From contig CAJQUW010004452.1 of assembly GCA_907163375.1 (NCBI GenBank), forward strand, positions 265,501 through 329,500: a stretch of DNA of 64,000 nucleotides, written 5' to 3'. Shown one piece after another: positions 21,833 through 33,611 of this stretch; the stretch's first letter is position 1, and each line of letters begins with the position of its first letter. The notes under the pieces are model-generated. The model saw only the letters and a list, made by a program, of their open reading frames with translations, was not told where the DNA came from and ran no database searches. A program made the translations under genes and the position numbers. Origin of the DNA: Prostheceraeus crozeri (lineage: Eukaryota > Platyhelminthes > Polycladida > Euryleptidae).

Positions 21833-22445
21833 CCGTAGTCTAACAAGCTCTTTACATATGGATCGCAGTCGATTGCTATCCCTGTATCAGAAGTGTAAGC
21901 TATCTTAATTTATTTGACACTATTTTATCTACCATCATCGTCCATATGAAATGTTTTAAGATTTACAAGTTAGACTAAGCGTGCTACTATTTCCAAATGA
22001 AAAAGTATACATGGTTAAATCATCCACTTAAGCCCATCCGTAGTCTAACAAGCTCTTTACACATGGATCGCAGTCGATTGCTATCCCTGTATCAGAAGTG
22101 TAAGCTATCTTAATTTATTTGACACTATTTCATCTACCATCATCGTCCATATGAAATGTTATAAGATTTACAAGTTAAACTAAGCGTGCTACTATTTCCA
22201 AATGAAAAAGTATACATGGTTAAATCATCCACTTAAGCCCATCCGTAGTCTAACAAGCTCTTTACACATGGATCGCAGTCGATTGCTATCCCTGTATCAG
22301 AAGTGTAAGCTATCTTAATTTATTTGACACTATTTCATCTACCATCATCGTCCATATGAAATGTTATAAGATTTACAAGTTAAACTAATCGTGCTACTAT
22401 TTCCAAATGAAAAAGTATACATGGTTAAATTATTCACTAAAACCC
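21833..22445 (+). repeat. Tandem repeat, three 205-bp units
   Basis: CCGTAGTCTAACAAGCTC begins at 21833, 22038 and 22243, an exact 205-bp period with few differences. Each unit contains an ATG-initiated frame of 16 codons (M-D-R-S-R-L-L-S-L-Y-Q-K-C) running through a GTAAGC that could act as a splice donor. A related word GCAGTCGATTGCTATCCCTG also occurs near 20980. The units may be alternative first exons or just an expanded spacer. Confidence 0.9.
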
Positions 22446-22495
22446 CATTCAAGTAAGTCAGTATGAAAGCACAGATAATACGAAATAAACATTTA

Positions 22496-22867
22496 TTATG
22501 GCATGTATTTCAAAAGGTCTTCATCGTCAATATCGTCCCAGAGTCTGGCTTCACATAGATTACAAAAACAGTTGAGCTGCTTTAAACGTTCTTCTGCAGC
22601 GTCCCTCACTTTCTCAATGTACGCCCACTCCGCCACGGTTCGCGGTTGGGAGTTAGGGGTGTACCACTCCCATATTTGATGCAAGTGCGACTTGCTGGTC
22701 ATCTCCATCACCCCTTCGGCATCATATTGTAAATATTTCCACCGTATGCCTGTTAGGTCGGGCAACTCCTCTTCATCCTCCTCCGATAATGATAACTTTC
22801 GTATATTGTCGAGATTGTATGTCTTATCCACCTTTGCCTTTCTTGGTGCATTTGGTGTAACGAGCAC
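22496..22867 (-). CDS. Polinton protein, unknown (123 aa)
   Basis: The frame is intact and ends just before a minus-strand AATAAA at about 22486. Its first residues are basic. An acidic run (S-E-E-D-E-E-E-L-P-D-L) follows near residue 30, then a tryptophan-rich middle (W-K-Y, W-E-W-Y) and C-x-C-x2-C near residue 105. No family is recognised. Its 5' side abuts the purine-rich tract, so its promoter would have to lie inside or beyond about 2.9 kb of simple sequence. Confidence 0.55.
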   Translation of the reverse strand: MLVTPNAPRKAKVDKTYNLDNIRKLSLSEEDEEELPDLTGIRWKYLQYDAEGVMEMTSKSHLHQIWEWYTPNSQPRTVAEWAYIEKVRDAAEERLKQLNCFCNLCEARLWDDIDDEDLLKYMP

Positions 22868-22883
22868 CTTTGCTGATGTATAT

Positions 22884-25771
22884 GGAGAGGAGAAGAAGAG
22901 AGAAAAGAGAAGAGAGAGGAAAGAGAGGAAGAAGAGAAGGAGAGGAGAGAAAGAGTAGAGAGAGAGAGAAAGAGAAGAGGAAAGAGAGAAGTAGAGGAAG
23001 AGAGAAGAGAAAGGAGAGAGAGAGGAGAGAGAGTAAAGTGGAGAGAAGAAGAGAGGTAGAAGAGTAGGAGAGAGAGAGTAGAAAGGAGGAGATTAGAGAA
23101 AGAGAAGAGAAGAGAGAGAGAGAAAGAGTGAGGAGAAGTAGAAGGCTGGGAAGTGAGAGAAGAGAGGAAGAGAGAGAAGAGGAGAGGAGGAGATAGAGAG
23201 AAAAGGTAGAGAAAGTTAGGAGGAAGAGAAGAGAAAGAGAGAGAGAGAAGAGGATAGAGAAGTAGAGAAGAATGAGAGGAGAAAGAGAGAGAGAAAGTAG
23301 AGAAAGAGCAGAGAATGAGAAGTAAAGAGAAATAGAGAGAGTGAAAGAGAAGAAGAGAGTAAGAAAGAGAGAACGAGAGAGAAGAGAAGAAGAGAGAAAG
23401 AGAAGAGAAGAGAGAGAAGAGAAGAGAAGAGAGAGAGAAGAGAGAAGAGAGAAGAGAAGAGAGAGAAGAGAAGAAGAGAAGAGAGAAGAAGAGAGAGAAG
23501 AGAGAGAAGAGAAGTGAGAGAGAGAAGAAAAGAAGTGAGAAGGAGTAAGGAGAGGAAGAGATGGATGATGAGAAGGTGGAGAGAGAGAAGTAGGTAGAAG
23601 AGAAAGAAGTTTGACAGAGATCAGAAGGAGAGGGAGGATGAGAAGAGTCAGGAGAGATGATAGATGAAGAGAAGAAGATAGAAGGTGATAGAGGCGTTTG
23701 ATAGGTGAGGAGAGGGGAAAGAAGGCTGAAGAGTTGAGAGAATTGATAGATTTGAGGCGAGAAAGAGAGAAGTAAGAGAGGGGTTGTGTGATTAGTAGAG
23801 AAGTAGAGGCAGATGAGAAAGAGAAGAGGAGGTAGAGAAAGATAGAAAGAGGAGAAGTAGAGAGGTAGAAAGAGAGGATTGAGAGTAAGAGGCAGGGTTT
23901 AGAAGAGGAGAAATGAGTATGAGCAGAGAAATAGTGAGGCTGAGATTAGAAGAGAAGAGTAGATTAGAGGGGGTAGAAAGAAGTAGAAGAAGACAAAGAA
24001 GAAAGAGTAGAAGAGAGAGATAAGAGAAGAAGATGGAAGAAGAAGAGAGAGAGCAGAAAGAAAGAAGAAGAGAAAGCATGAGAGAGTGAGATAGAGAGAG
24101 AGGACGATAGATTGGAAGAAGAGAGAGAGTAGAGAGAGAGAGGTAGAAGAGAGGAGATAGAGGAGATTAGGAGAAAAAAGACGAGAGATAAAGTAGAAGT
24201 AGAAGAAGAGGTGCATGAAAGATGAGAAGAAGAGAGATAAGAGAAGTGAAGAGGAGGGATGGTGTAGGAGAAAGTAGAGAAGGAGAAGAGAAGAGGAAGC
24301 GAGAGGCAAAGAGAAGATAATGAGAAGAGAGATAGATAGGAAAGTTAGAGAGAGAAGAGAAGAGAGCTAGGAGAGGAGAGGAGAGTCAACCCTACACAGA
24401 CTCAATTAGAGAAAGATTAGATTGAGAAGGACGAGAGAAGAGGAGAGAGCAGAGAAGATCAGAGGCTCAGAGAGAGATGAGCAGGAAGGGGGGGAGGGGG
24501 AGAAGAGAGGAGAGAGAGTAGAAGAGAAGAGAGAGACGGAGAAGGATAGAAGAGGAAGTGGAGAAGATAGTAGAAGAGGGAGACGAAGAGAATTAGGATG
24601 TATAGGAGAGGGCGAGATAGAGGACGGCGAGAAAGAGAGAAGTAGAAAGAAAGAGAAGAAAGATAGAGAAGAGAGGTGAGAAGAGGCATAAGGAAGGAGA
24701 GAGGCAGAGAAGATGTGGAGAGAGAGGAGAAGAGATGAAGTGTAGCAGTAGAGCGTGAAGAGGCCAGAAAGATATAGAGAAGAGAAGAGAGAAGAAGAAG
24801 AGGAGTGTAGATAAAAGATGAGAGAAGATAAGAAGAGAGATAGAGAGAGGAAGAGAAGAGAGAAGGAAGAAGAAGATAGAAGAGTAAGTAGAGGAGAGAG
24901 AAAGAGAAGTATAGAAGAGTCAGTAGAGAAGAAAGAAATGAAGTATGAAGAATGAGGGAGAAGAAAGAAGAGAGGGCAGAGAGCGAGAGAGATAGAGAGA
25001 GGAAGAGATCGAGAGAGAAGAGAACGAGAGGAAAGAAAGAGAAAAGAGAAGAGAGAGAGAATATGAAGAGCAGAGAGAGAGAATAGAGAGAAGGAATAGA
25101 AGAGAAGATGAAGATATTGTAGTAAGAGAAGTATTAGAGAAAAAGAGAAGAAGTCAGAGCAAAGAGAAGGAGAGAGTAGAGAAGAGGAGGTAAAGATGGA
25201 AGAATTTGAGATGAGAGGAAGAGGAAGAGAGATGAGTAGAAGAGAGAGAACGAGAGATAGAGAAGAAGAGGAGAAGTGAGATGAAGATGGGGAAGTGAAG
25301 AGAGAAAGAGAGAGAGAGTAGAAGAGAGAACGTTGAAGAACTGAGAGTGTTAGAAAGAGAAAGAGAAGAGAGATAGAAAGAGGAGAGTGAAGAGAGAGTG
25401 TAAAGGCGTTAGAGATTTGGAAGATAATGGAGCAAGAGAGGAGAGATAAGAGAGTATGTATGAGAAAGAAAGAGAAATGAAAGAGAGGAGTGATTGAGAG
25501 AAAGGAGAGACGAGGAAGAGAGAAGAGATGAGTAAGAGATAGAAATGTGAGGAGAAGTAGAACGAGAGAAAGATGATATGAGGTGGCTAGAGAGAGTGAA
25601 TGTAGAGAGAGGAGAGTGAGGAGGGCAAGATTGAGGGGAAAGAAGAGAAAGAGGAGAGAGATGTACGGAAGATGTGAAGAGAGATGAAAGAAAGAGCTGA
25701 AGAGAGTGAGAAGTGAGAGAGGAGGCAGTAGTTAAAGAGAGAGAAAGAGGATAGAGAAGAACTCCAATGCG
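22884..25771. repeat. 2.9-kb nearly pure purine (G/A) tract
   Basis: The + strand is almost entirely G and A in irregular GAGA, GAAGA and GGAGA words, with only scattered T and C, mostly in TA or GT steps, and one short normal patch near 24385-24420. It is not a perfect microsatellite. Frames crossing it are artefacts of composition. It lies between a minus-strand gene and the polymerase promoter. Confidence 0.95.
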
Positions 25772-25917
25772 GTATTTGGTGTTGTTTGGAGGACGTTGTC
25801 ATGTTGTCTTGAATGCTGACTTTGAAATTTGATCAACTTTAACATTTTTCTAATTCTTAATGTATACACAAGCAGCCAATCAGACATGAAACATCCAATG
25901 AATGAAGAGGATGAAAG

Positions 25918-25925
25918 TATATAAG
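25918..25925 (+). promoter_or_regulatory. TATA box upstream of the polymerase region, with ATG at a splice donor
   Basis: TATATAAG is followed by a leader ending AAATG immediately before gtaagt (donor at 26071). A pyrimidine-rich TTTCAG acceptor ends at 26155. The same first-exon design, with the start codon as the last three bases of exon 1, appears at the right-hand gene near 45364. Confidence 0.65.
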
Positions 25926-26155
25926 CAAAGTGACATTCAGGTCATTTCATTTAATCTTCGTGAATCATACATGTGACGAACGCACGATCTCTGCTCTTTG
26001 ACTATTTATATTGAGTGAAGTTCTCTATCTTGTACGAAGTATCAACTTAATACTTGATTTCGTTGAAATGGTAAGTTGAAAAATTACCTCTCTCATCTCC
26101 CTCAAACGTGTTATTTGTTGGTTGTGGACTATTAGCATTCTTCCTTCAATTTCAG

Positions 26156-26766
26156 ACATCAACTTCTATCACAACGCCCCTCTCTTCTCGAGGAAAGTTT
26201 AGAAGTTATTGAGTCACAGGTAGTAAGTTGTAACATACACTGAGGCTTTTTGAACAGAGATGAAAGAATGATTTCTCTTTCAGGTGATGTGAGTTGCAGT
26301 CTGGACTCTCGCGGCAAGGCAACGAGTGGGAATGTGCCGACTGCGGACATATGTTTACAAGGAAGCACAGTCTCCTTCGACACATCAAACAACGTGTGTG
26401 TCAACGCAAAGCGGCGTCAATCTCGGAGGTGAAGTTGATTCTGACGATGACATCTCCTTTCTTGCGATTTGTGCCCTCTTTCTTTTGATAGTCACTTTCA
26501 GCGATCTTCGCACAGACTTCAACACACGCATGCAAATGATCACTACACAACGGTACCTCTACCATCTCCCTCATTAATGTTTCACATAATAATTTAGTAC
26601 GCGACTACTGCATGGAGTCCAATACTCAAATTGTAGATTTTCCTGAGTGGCTCCTTCAAAATTCTAACATTATCGAAGCGCTCTTCAATAATTTAGACAA
26701 TTTTAGAATGAAGGCGCTCATCTACCTTAAACTAAAATATATTAAAATAGATTTTCAAAGGGTCAA
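26156..26766 (+). CDS. C2H2-like zinc-finger coding segment upstream of polymerase
   Basis: After the acceptor at 26155 come several short frames. The clearest (about 26294-26430) encodes one finger of the form W-E-C-x2-C-x-H-M-F, then R-K-H-S-L-L-R-H-I-K-Q-R-V-C, i.e. C-x2-C-x12-H-x4-C spacing close to C2H2/C2HC. Whether it is a separate small gene or a part of the polymerase transcript cannot be told from sequence. The region just before 26767 holds only short frames. Confidence 0.42.
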
Positions 26767-29700
26767 GTGACGGAGAGAATACAGTTTCATGTTTCCTTCC
26801 TCTTCGCAACCGAAGTTGTAGACTGCGAGTCTTGGCTAAATTTTCACATTCAATGTTTAAAATCAAATGTAGATAAATTCAATCAACGCGACAGCGCTCT
26901 CATTTTTGATGGTGTGGACTCAGCCATATTCAAAATTTCCCTATTAGAAAGTCATGCAGCTCGAGGCACATTTAAACTTCCAAAAACGTTGTATAATAAG
27001 AAAGCTGTCATCAATGTTGATTGTAAATCACAGTGTTTCAAATATGCAGTCCTATCCATCCTTCACTATAATGATATCAACGCGCATCGAGATCGCACCT
27101 ATAGCTATAGACAGTGGGAGGATGAACTAGACTTTGAAGGTTGTGATAGTAACAACATGAAAATCAAAGATGTAGAAACGTTCGAAAAACATAATAAGAT
27201 TAAAATTGTCGTTCACGTGTGGGAGAAGGGGTTGAAGGGTGCCCGCTATAATTCACGTTCAACTTGTTATGAACGTGTAGTCAACCTCTTATTAGTAAAA
27301 CAAGATGATAGCGAGGAATGGCACTACTGTGGTATTCCCAAAATCTCTCGCTTGTACACTCACTTGGGGCACTCTAAAAGAGGTGAACATTTTGTATGCG
27401 ACCGCTGCATCCGCTCATTTTGGAGTAAAGATAAATTTGAAACTCACTATGAATGGTGCAAGCGAGGTAAATTACAAATGGAACGCATGCCCAAAGATAA
27501 AATATTTTCACATAGGGATAATGGTGACGAATTAAGTCCCTGCGTGTCATTTACGCAGACATAGAATGCTACATTGATGATATCATCCACAAGCCAGCAG
27601 CCATATCCTGCTATGAAGTATGGCATGACCACTTTAGGAATAGACAAAACAAAATGCATACTTGGCAAGGTGAAGATTGCATTTCAAAATTTCTAGAATT
27701 TCTCGATAAAGCTGCAAAATTTCAACAATCATATGATTCCAATTGCAGCGTAAGTCACTACATATGTCAGATGAAGACAAACAAAAATTTGAAAGTTGCA
27801 CATCCTGTCCTAAATGTCATAAAACGTTTGATGACGATAAAATTAAGAAAGTGCGTGATCATGATCACATCACTGGTAAATTTAGAAACGCACTCTGCTC
27901 CAAATGTAACTTTTCACTTAGGTTGAGACGTCGTGTACTACCCGTCATTTTTCATAACTTTAAGGGCTATGACAGTCATATGCTCATAAAAGGAGGGTTG
28001 AGCCAGATGAAATCGTGGCAGTTTAATGTAATAGCACAAACGAGAGAAAAATTCATGGCAATGACAGCAAAAGTACCAGTAGATAAAACTAAAGAAAATA
28101 AGACAGTCTTCTTCGAAATAAAATTTTTAGATTCATTTCAATTCATGTCAGCGTCACTAGCTTCTCTCGTTCGTAATCTCAAGTTTCTTCCCATAGTCAA
28201 ACTTTGAAGAAAACACTATCCAAACTTAACGGATGAAATAATCACTCGCAAAGGAGTCTTTCCTTATGCGTATTTTAGCTCAATGTCTAAACTAAATGAA
28301 ACAACCCTTCCTTCCATTGACAAATTCAAAAACGATTTGACGGGTGAAGATTGTCCAGTAGAGGACTATGAACATGCTCAAGAGGCATGGTTAAAATTTA
28401 ATTGTAAAACGTTTGGCGATTATATGATCGCTTACTTAGAATTAGATGTCATTTTGCTGGCTGATGTCTTTCAGGAGTTTCGACGAGTGGCATTAGAAGA
28501 AGACAAATTAGATCCTATCCACTTTGTCAGTCTACCAGCCATGTCCTTTAAATCAGCCTTTAAAATGACTGGTGAGACCATTCATCTCTTACAAGACCCG
28601 GAGATGTATAATATATTTGAGCGCGGAATACGCGGTGGTCTCACATTTGTAAATAAACATCATATAAAATCTGAAACAGTAGGTGATGATCATATCCACC
28701 TAAAGTACTATGACCAAAATAATTTATATGGCAGTTCACTGTCTAAACCACTACCTCATTCCGAGTTTAGTTGGTTAAATCAAAATGAGCTTGAGTATTA
28801 CTCCAACCCTTCAAACATACTGAATATTCCAGATGAAGGTGATTGGGGATATTATTTTGAAGTGGATTTGATTTATCCAAATAGTATTAAAAATAAAACT
28901 GCTGATTTCCCACTCGCACCTGAATCTGGCGAAGTGACTGAAGATATGTTTTCACCATTCATGTCACAATTTCATAATAACTTAACAGAGTGTGGACAGC
29001 CAAGGTACAAACCATGCCGCAAACTTTTACTCACCCAATATGATAAGAAAAATTATCTCGTACACTTCTGCATATTAAAATTCTATTTAGAAATGGGCAT
29101 GCTTCTAAAGTCAGTTCACCGCATTATCAAATTTAGACAGAAAGCCTTCCTCAAACCCTACATAGATAGTAACAGTCAAAAACGTGCACTCGCCCAAAAT
29201 AATTTTGAAAAGGATTTTTATAAATATAAGAATAATAGTCTATTCGGAAAGACCATGGAGGATGTTAGAAAACGTATGAATTACAAACTAGTCGTTGATG
29301 AACAAAAATATCACAAATTGACCTCATCACCTCTTTTCATTGATAGAGACATCATCGATGAGGATCTTGTAGGTGTTAAAATGATTAAATCAGAAGTTGA
29401 GTTGTGCAAACCCATCTATATTGGGCAAGCCGTTTTAGATTATTCCAAGCTTGAAATGTATCAACTCTTCTACAAAATATTAAAACCATGCCCTCTCGTA
29501 AAAGAGGTTCGCTTGCTGGGTGGTGATACAGATAGTTTCTTTTTAGGAATTACCACTCAAAAAGATTTAAATTTTAATGAAGTAGGTAAGTCATTAGAAA
29601 AATATTTCGATACATCTAACTACAATCCCACTCATCCACTCTATTCCATACAGAATAAAGCCAAACTTGGTTGTTTTAAGGATGAAACAGCAGGAAAGGA

Positions 29701-30061
29701 AATAGATGAAATGATTCTCCTCCGTCCTAAAATGTATTCCATGAAACTAAAAGAATGTGCAGATAGTATTAAGCGTGCTAAAGGTATATCAAAATCCATT
29801 GTTCATAAAATGAAACATCGGTCCTATAAGAAGGCCTATAAAAATAAAACTATAACGTTTGTCAATATGACAATCTTAAAATCTCAAGTTCATACTGTGA
29901 AAACGTACACGTTCAAGAAACGAGCACTTTCAGCATGGGAGGATAAGAGGTGTTGGATAGGACATAACACATCTCTTCCACATGGACATCCTGACACAAA
30001 CATACCTCCACCCAAAAGAATAAAACTCACGCTACCACATTCAGGAGATGTATTGACATAA
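26767..30061 (+). pseudogene. Polinton protein-primed DNA polymerase B, broken
   Basis: This gene copies the element using a terminal protein primer. In order it shows the N-terminal Polinton module with a Cys/His cluster (C-D-R-C, then H-x3-C) near 27395-27450, the exonuclease region with an HNH-like C-x2-C/H-D-H block and V-I-F-H-N-F-K-G-Y-D-S-H near 27945, and the palm. Palm motif A is Y-D-Q-N-N-L-Y-G at about 28708, motif B N-N-S-L-F-G-K-T-M at about 29231, and motif C G-G-D-T-D-S at about 29518. R-P-K-M-Y-S-M and a K-G-I motif follow. All signatures of family B, protein-primed (Polinton/adenovirus-like) polymerases are present. The gene is broken in about two to three places. Confidence 0.93.
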
Positions 30062-30240
30062 TCAACTTTAACTCAGTATTTTGATGTTGCTTTTTGTAGA
30101 TATACATGGTTGTTTTATGTATCGCATGAGATCGTTTCTTCCTTGTGAATATATGCCTACAGTCAGCCCATTCCCCCTATATCTGTGAAAAGACTTTTTC
30201 ATATACATATTTTTATTTCAATAAACATATCACAATGACT

Positions 30241-31791
30241 TCACTTTGTTTTCCGAAACACTAAAGTTACGAGGGATTTAGTATCTTTCACATGGATACA
30301 CTCTTGTAAACCATTGGTAATTTTGATAGCAATAGAGGGTATAGTTTGTTTGACGACGGGATGATAGAAAATAGATTCAAACATCTTCTCGACTATTCCA
30401 TATGAAGCGTCTTTATCATGAATGAAATCACGTAAAATGTATTCTTTTTTCTCGCCAACAGAAATAGGTAAAATCAAATCACTTTGAATGTAAAGGTGTT
30501 GTTCATGTTTATCAAGTGTCATTGGTGTTTCTATACCAATCGTATGCGCAGCAGCAAACACAGTTTGTAGCATTGAAAAGCCAAAGAGTTTTTTCAAATT
30601 TTTACTCAATTGACATTGAATGTCATCACCCAGTTTCAGAACAACGCGTTGTTTTTCAATTGAAAACGAAATGTGGTGTGTCTTTACATCATATTTACTT
30701 TTCATCACATGCTTCAACTTCTGTTGTATATAAGGATTTACTACATGAATGAAGCTTTCAACTGTATGATATAGACGCGGCATTATATTGATAGCAACTT
30801 TAGATTCTTCATAAGACTGGTAAATTTTCTTGATGCGATCGCCATAGATGTCCACCCACCATTCATCATTAACTGAATCAGCTTTAGTGTGATATTCATG
30901 AGAACCATACACCACACCGCTTCCAATAATAGGCGTATAATGTCTTACAAAATGACGCAAGGTTGGAGAGAAATAAACTGTAAGTTTGTCATTATATTTC
31001 TGAATAACCAACTTATTTTTGTCCGCCATAATTTTCTCTCCATACTTCTTACCCACAGTCTCATTCCATCGTTTTACTAACTCAATAAGTGATAAAGGTT
31101 GAACACCACGCTTTTTCAAAATGATGCGTTCTTCGCATTCTACAACATCTTCATCAAATATTTTAAATCTATAATGAAATTTGTTGATTCGAGTTGAATA
31201 AACTTTTTTAACATTTGCAGTAGCAATTGACGTTAGATGTAGTCCATGACCAAAACCAAGATGTGGATAGAATTCACTATCCAACCTCAGCGTAAGACCT
31301 TTAGTAAAAGAATGAAAGCGGAGGAACTGTCTCCCACTCCAATGATAGATAGTAAACTCATAAGCTTTCTGATTTTTATTCTTCATGATGGAAGTATTAC
31401 CACTGTTGAATGCCTTAATAATTTTCTCATTCCCAAATGGCTCATAAGAATCTGATTTTATCTGAATCCATTCATAGTTCCACTTTCCATCTGATGTTAA
31501 ATTGTATGGGAACTGAAATGCATTATTCATCGTTATTCCATCATGGGTGCGAGGAGTCAATATCATTTCTTCCAAATCATTCACATTCTGAATATTGCTA
31601 TCATAGCAAATACTAGAAACGCCAACTTCCCATTCACCTTCTAAATGCAGTGGCCGATTTAATTCTACTCGATAGTCTGATGGTTTATTTTTGGGAAATT
31701 TATTCATAGAAGCATTACTGGGCAAGTAGATTAGAAACGAGTCCTTATTTTCACTTTCCATATTATTCACATTGGAAAAATATATTAGCAT
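30241..31791 (-). CDS. Polinton virion-type structural protein A (516 aa)
   Basis: The N-terminus has the module F-L-I-Y-L-P-S-N-A-S followed by L-x-G-E-W-E-V-G-V, widespread in Polinton proteins of animals and thought to belong to a structural or minor-capsid component. The C-terminus closes with a short beta-like segment V-T-L-V-F-R-K, also typical. The middle is rich in aromatic and charged residues with no enzyme motif. A paralogue lies directly upstream on the same strand. It looks whole. The upstream word ATGCAAAAGTA resembles one before two other structural genes. I am sure of the family membership but not of the exact virion role. Confidence 0.75.
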   Translation of the reverse strand: MLIYFSNVNNMESENKDSFLIYLPSNASMNKFPKNKPSDYRVELNRPLHLEGEWEVGVSSICYDSNIQNVNDLEEMILTPRTHDGITMNNAFQFPYNLTSDGKWNYEWIQIKSDSYEPFGNEKIIKAFNSGNTSIMKNKNQKAYEFTIYHWSGRQFLRFHSFTKGLTLRLDSEFYPHLGFGHGLHLTSIATANVKKVYSTRINKFHYRFKIFDEDVVECEERIILKKRGVQPLSLIELVKRWNETVGKKYGEKIMADKNKLVIQKYNDKLTVYFSPTLRHFVRHYTPIIGSGVVYGSHEYHTKADSVNDEWWVDIYGDRIKKIYQSYEESKVAINIMPRLYHTVESFIHVVNPYIQQKLKHVMKSKYDVKTHHISFSIEKQRVVLKLGDDIQCQLSKNLKKLFGFSMLQTVFAAAHTIGIETPMTLDKHEQHLYIQSDLILPISVGEKKEYILRDFIHDKDASYGIVEKMFESIFYHPVVKQTIPSIAIKITNGLQECIHVKDTKSLVTLVFRKTK

Positions 31792-31800
31792 ACTTTTGCA

Positions 31801-33218
31801 TTAACTCTTCATTCGGAAATGGAGTGTAATACTTGTCACAGCATCTTTATGAAAAGGAATCAACGCACCAGCATCATCATAAATGGCAATATCAATTTGT
31901 GGGATGTAGTTTGATTTCAGCTTTGTATAATGCACTTTCTTGAAAGTATGCTCAGATAAAATACTGCAGCTTTTTGGCTGGTATGGTATCATTGCTAGCA
32001 ATGGAGCTTCAACATCTCCCACACGTACATCTTCACCAATATTGGAATATATCTGAAAATAGTTAATACGACGCGATAGCGACATGTCTGCGCTAGCTTT
32101 GGTTACAGTACCACTTTTAAAGATATTTTGATCAAACCCAAAATGTCCATTAGAGTTTTATCCATAATTAGTTCAATACCTTTTCCATTTATAGTGAGAG
32201 ACAAAGTACCTTCTTTTTCAGAAAATGAAATATGTTGCTCATTAATCACTTCATTTAAATAATCTACAACCAATTTAACCGAAGTAATAATGCGAGGCAT
32301 CAACACTCTTGTTTCATGTAAGAAACCACCAAAAGGCTCTACACACTTTCTGTATAAAGATACGGCCCATTCTGTATCAAATTGATTTGACCTTTCACAT
32401 GGTAAATGTTGCATATCAGATTTTCCATGAACAGCTGCAGAACGATGTCGTAAGAACTGATGAAAATCTTTTGAACAAACTAATACTAGATCATCATCAT
32501 TTAATTTGCTTATTGCAATATGATTAGATGATTTAATATAAGTCAATGTTGCCACTTGTTTGTCATCAACTCGAAGGAGATAATTAAATTTCTTCAATAA
32601 TGTTTCAGGAGTCATGTTTGTCTTTCTTGGCTTAATCACAATCTTCTTCACCAACGTCTTCTCATTTCTTGGAATAAGATCTACATAATAAGCTTCCTCT
32701 CGATATATTAACTGTTTATGACCACTTATGTGGTAATTAACGTTAAAATTATCATAGCTTGTTAAGGCGCTAGCGAGGTAGCCTAAATCATTTCTTAAAC
32801 TTGGACTTAAACCAACAATCCAATCTTTCTCAACTACATGATGTACATAATTATAATCATCATTGTGCGGAGTAAATTGGACAATATGTTTACACGCTTT
32901 ATTCAAGAAATCATATATAAACTTTTTACATGATAAGAGATCTTTCTTTGGCCACTGTGGAATGTATACTCGGCACCCCTTTTCACATTGATAAGCAGCT
33001 GTACGCCTCATATTAATAGTCATCACCTCATGATCAAAAGTATAGACACAGTTGCTATAAACAAGTTGAGTGACACCCACTTCCCAATTCCCATTTAGCT
33101 GTTGTGCATGATCAATGGGAGTAGAAAAGAGTGCGGCTCGATTGCTAGTAAATCTCTTTGTAGCCGCATTGCTAAGCAAAATATGATAAAACGACATTTT
33201 TATATTGCTAATCTGCAA
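31801..33218 (-). pseudogene. Polinton virion-type structural protein B, paralogue of A, broken
   Basis: This region carries the same N-terminal module (F-Y-H-I-L-L-S-N-A, then L-N-G-N-W-E-V-G-V) and the same C-terminal module (V-G-D-V-E-A-P-L-L, K-V-H-Y, then T-L-H-F-R-M-K) as relatives of protein A. The two genes are therefore an old tandem duplication. ATG at 33197 is the likely start; ATGCAAAGTTG lies just upstream. About one break is present. It is divergent from the PC4-like gene, with only about 35 bp between the two probable start codons. Confidence 0.72.
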
Positions 33219-33232
33219 CTTTGCATAACATC

Positions 33233-33589
33233 ATGAAGACTTGGATTTTGGACTCTCTACAATATATCAGAGTTGATCGTGATGGAAACGTACATTTCAA
33301 AAATTCTCATGGTCATACATCAAGAGGAATTACATTAACATGGCGACAATTTGTCAACCTCAATGATATCATGAGGGATTTGGAATATTTTGAAACATTA
33401 AGATTCATCTCCTTGGGTGATCAAGTTTGGCTTCAACATTACAGAAATGAAATTCAAATCTACCATTCTCATTCCGCAAACTGTTTCTCATTTCGCAAAT
33501 ACAATTGGGAGAAGTATAGAAGATACATACATCGCTCCATCATGACATTTATTCGTCGTGAGTTCATCGCCCTACTATGCAAATCTTAA
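33233..33589 (+). CDS. PC4 (p15)-like small protein, copy 1
   Basis: The frame is open from 33221; ATG at 33233 (M-K-T-W) is the better start and gives 118 residues. The first half reads L-Q-Y-I-R-V-D-R-D-G-N-V-x-F followed by R-G-I-T-L-T-W-R-Q-F. This parallels the PC4 core (R-Y-V-S-V-x-D-F-K-G-K-V, then K-G-I-S-L-x-x-x-Q-W). The second half repeats the plan more loosely (V-W-L, I-Q-I-Y, W-E-K-Y). PC4 is a single-strand-DNA-binding transcription coactivator that works with TBP/TFIIA. The match is by eye and needs profile support. A paralogue follows 22 bp later. Confidence 0.5.
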   Translation: MKTWILDSLQYIRVDRDGNVHFKNSHGHTSRGITLTWRQFVNLNDIMRDLEYFETLRFISLGDQVWLQHYRNEIQIYHSHSANCFSFRKYNWEKYRRYIHRSIMTFIRREFIALLCKS

Positions 33590-33611
33590 TCAGATATGAT
33601 TACCACGCACC

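Noticed and set aside
16880-22445. A CRISPR array, suggested by regular tandem repeats
   Set aside because: Units of 205-294 bp are contiguous without unique spacers, in a eukaryotic transposon.
22870-25802. Frames encoding R/E/K- or S/L-rich proteins on either strand
   Set aside because: The purine-only composition removes stop codons; residue content follows composition and no domain is seen.
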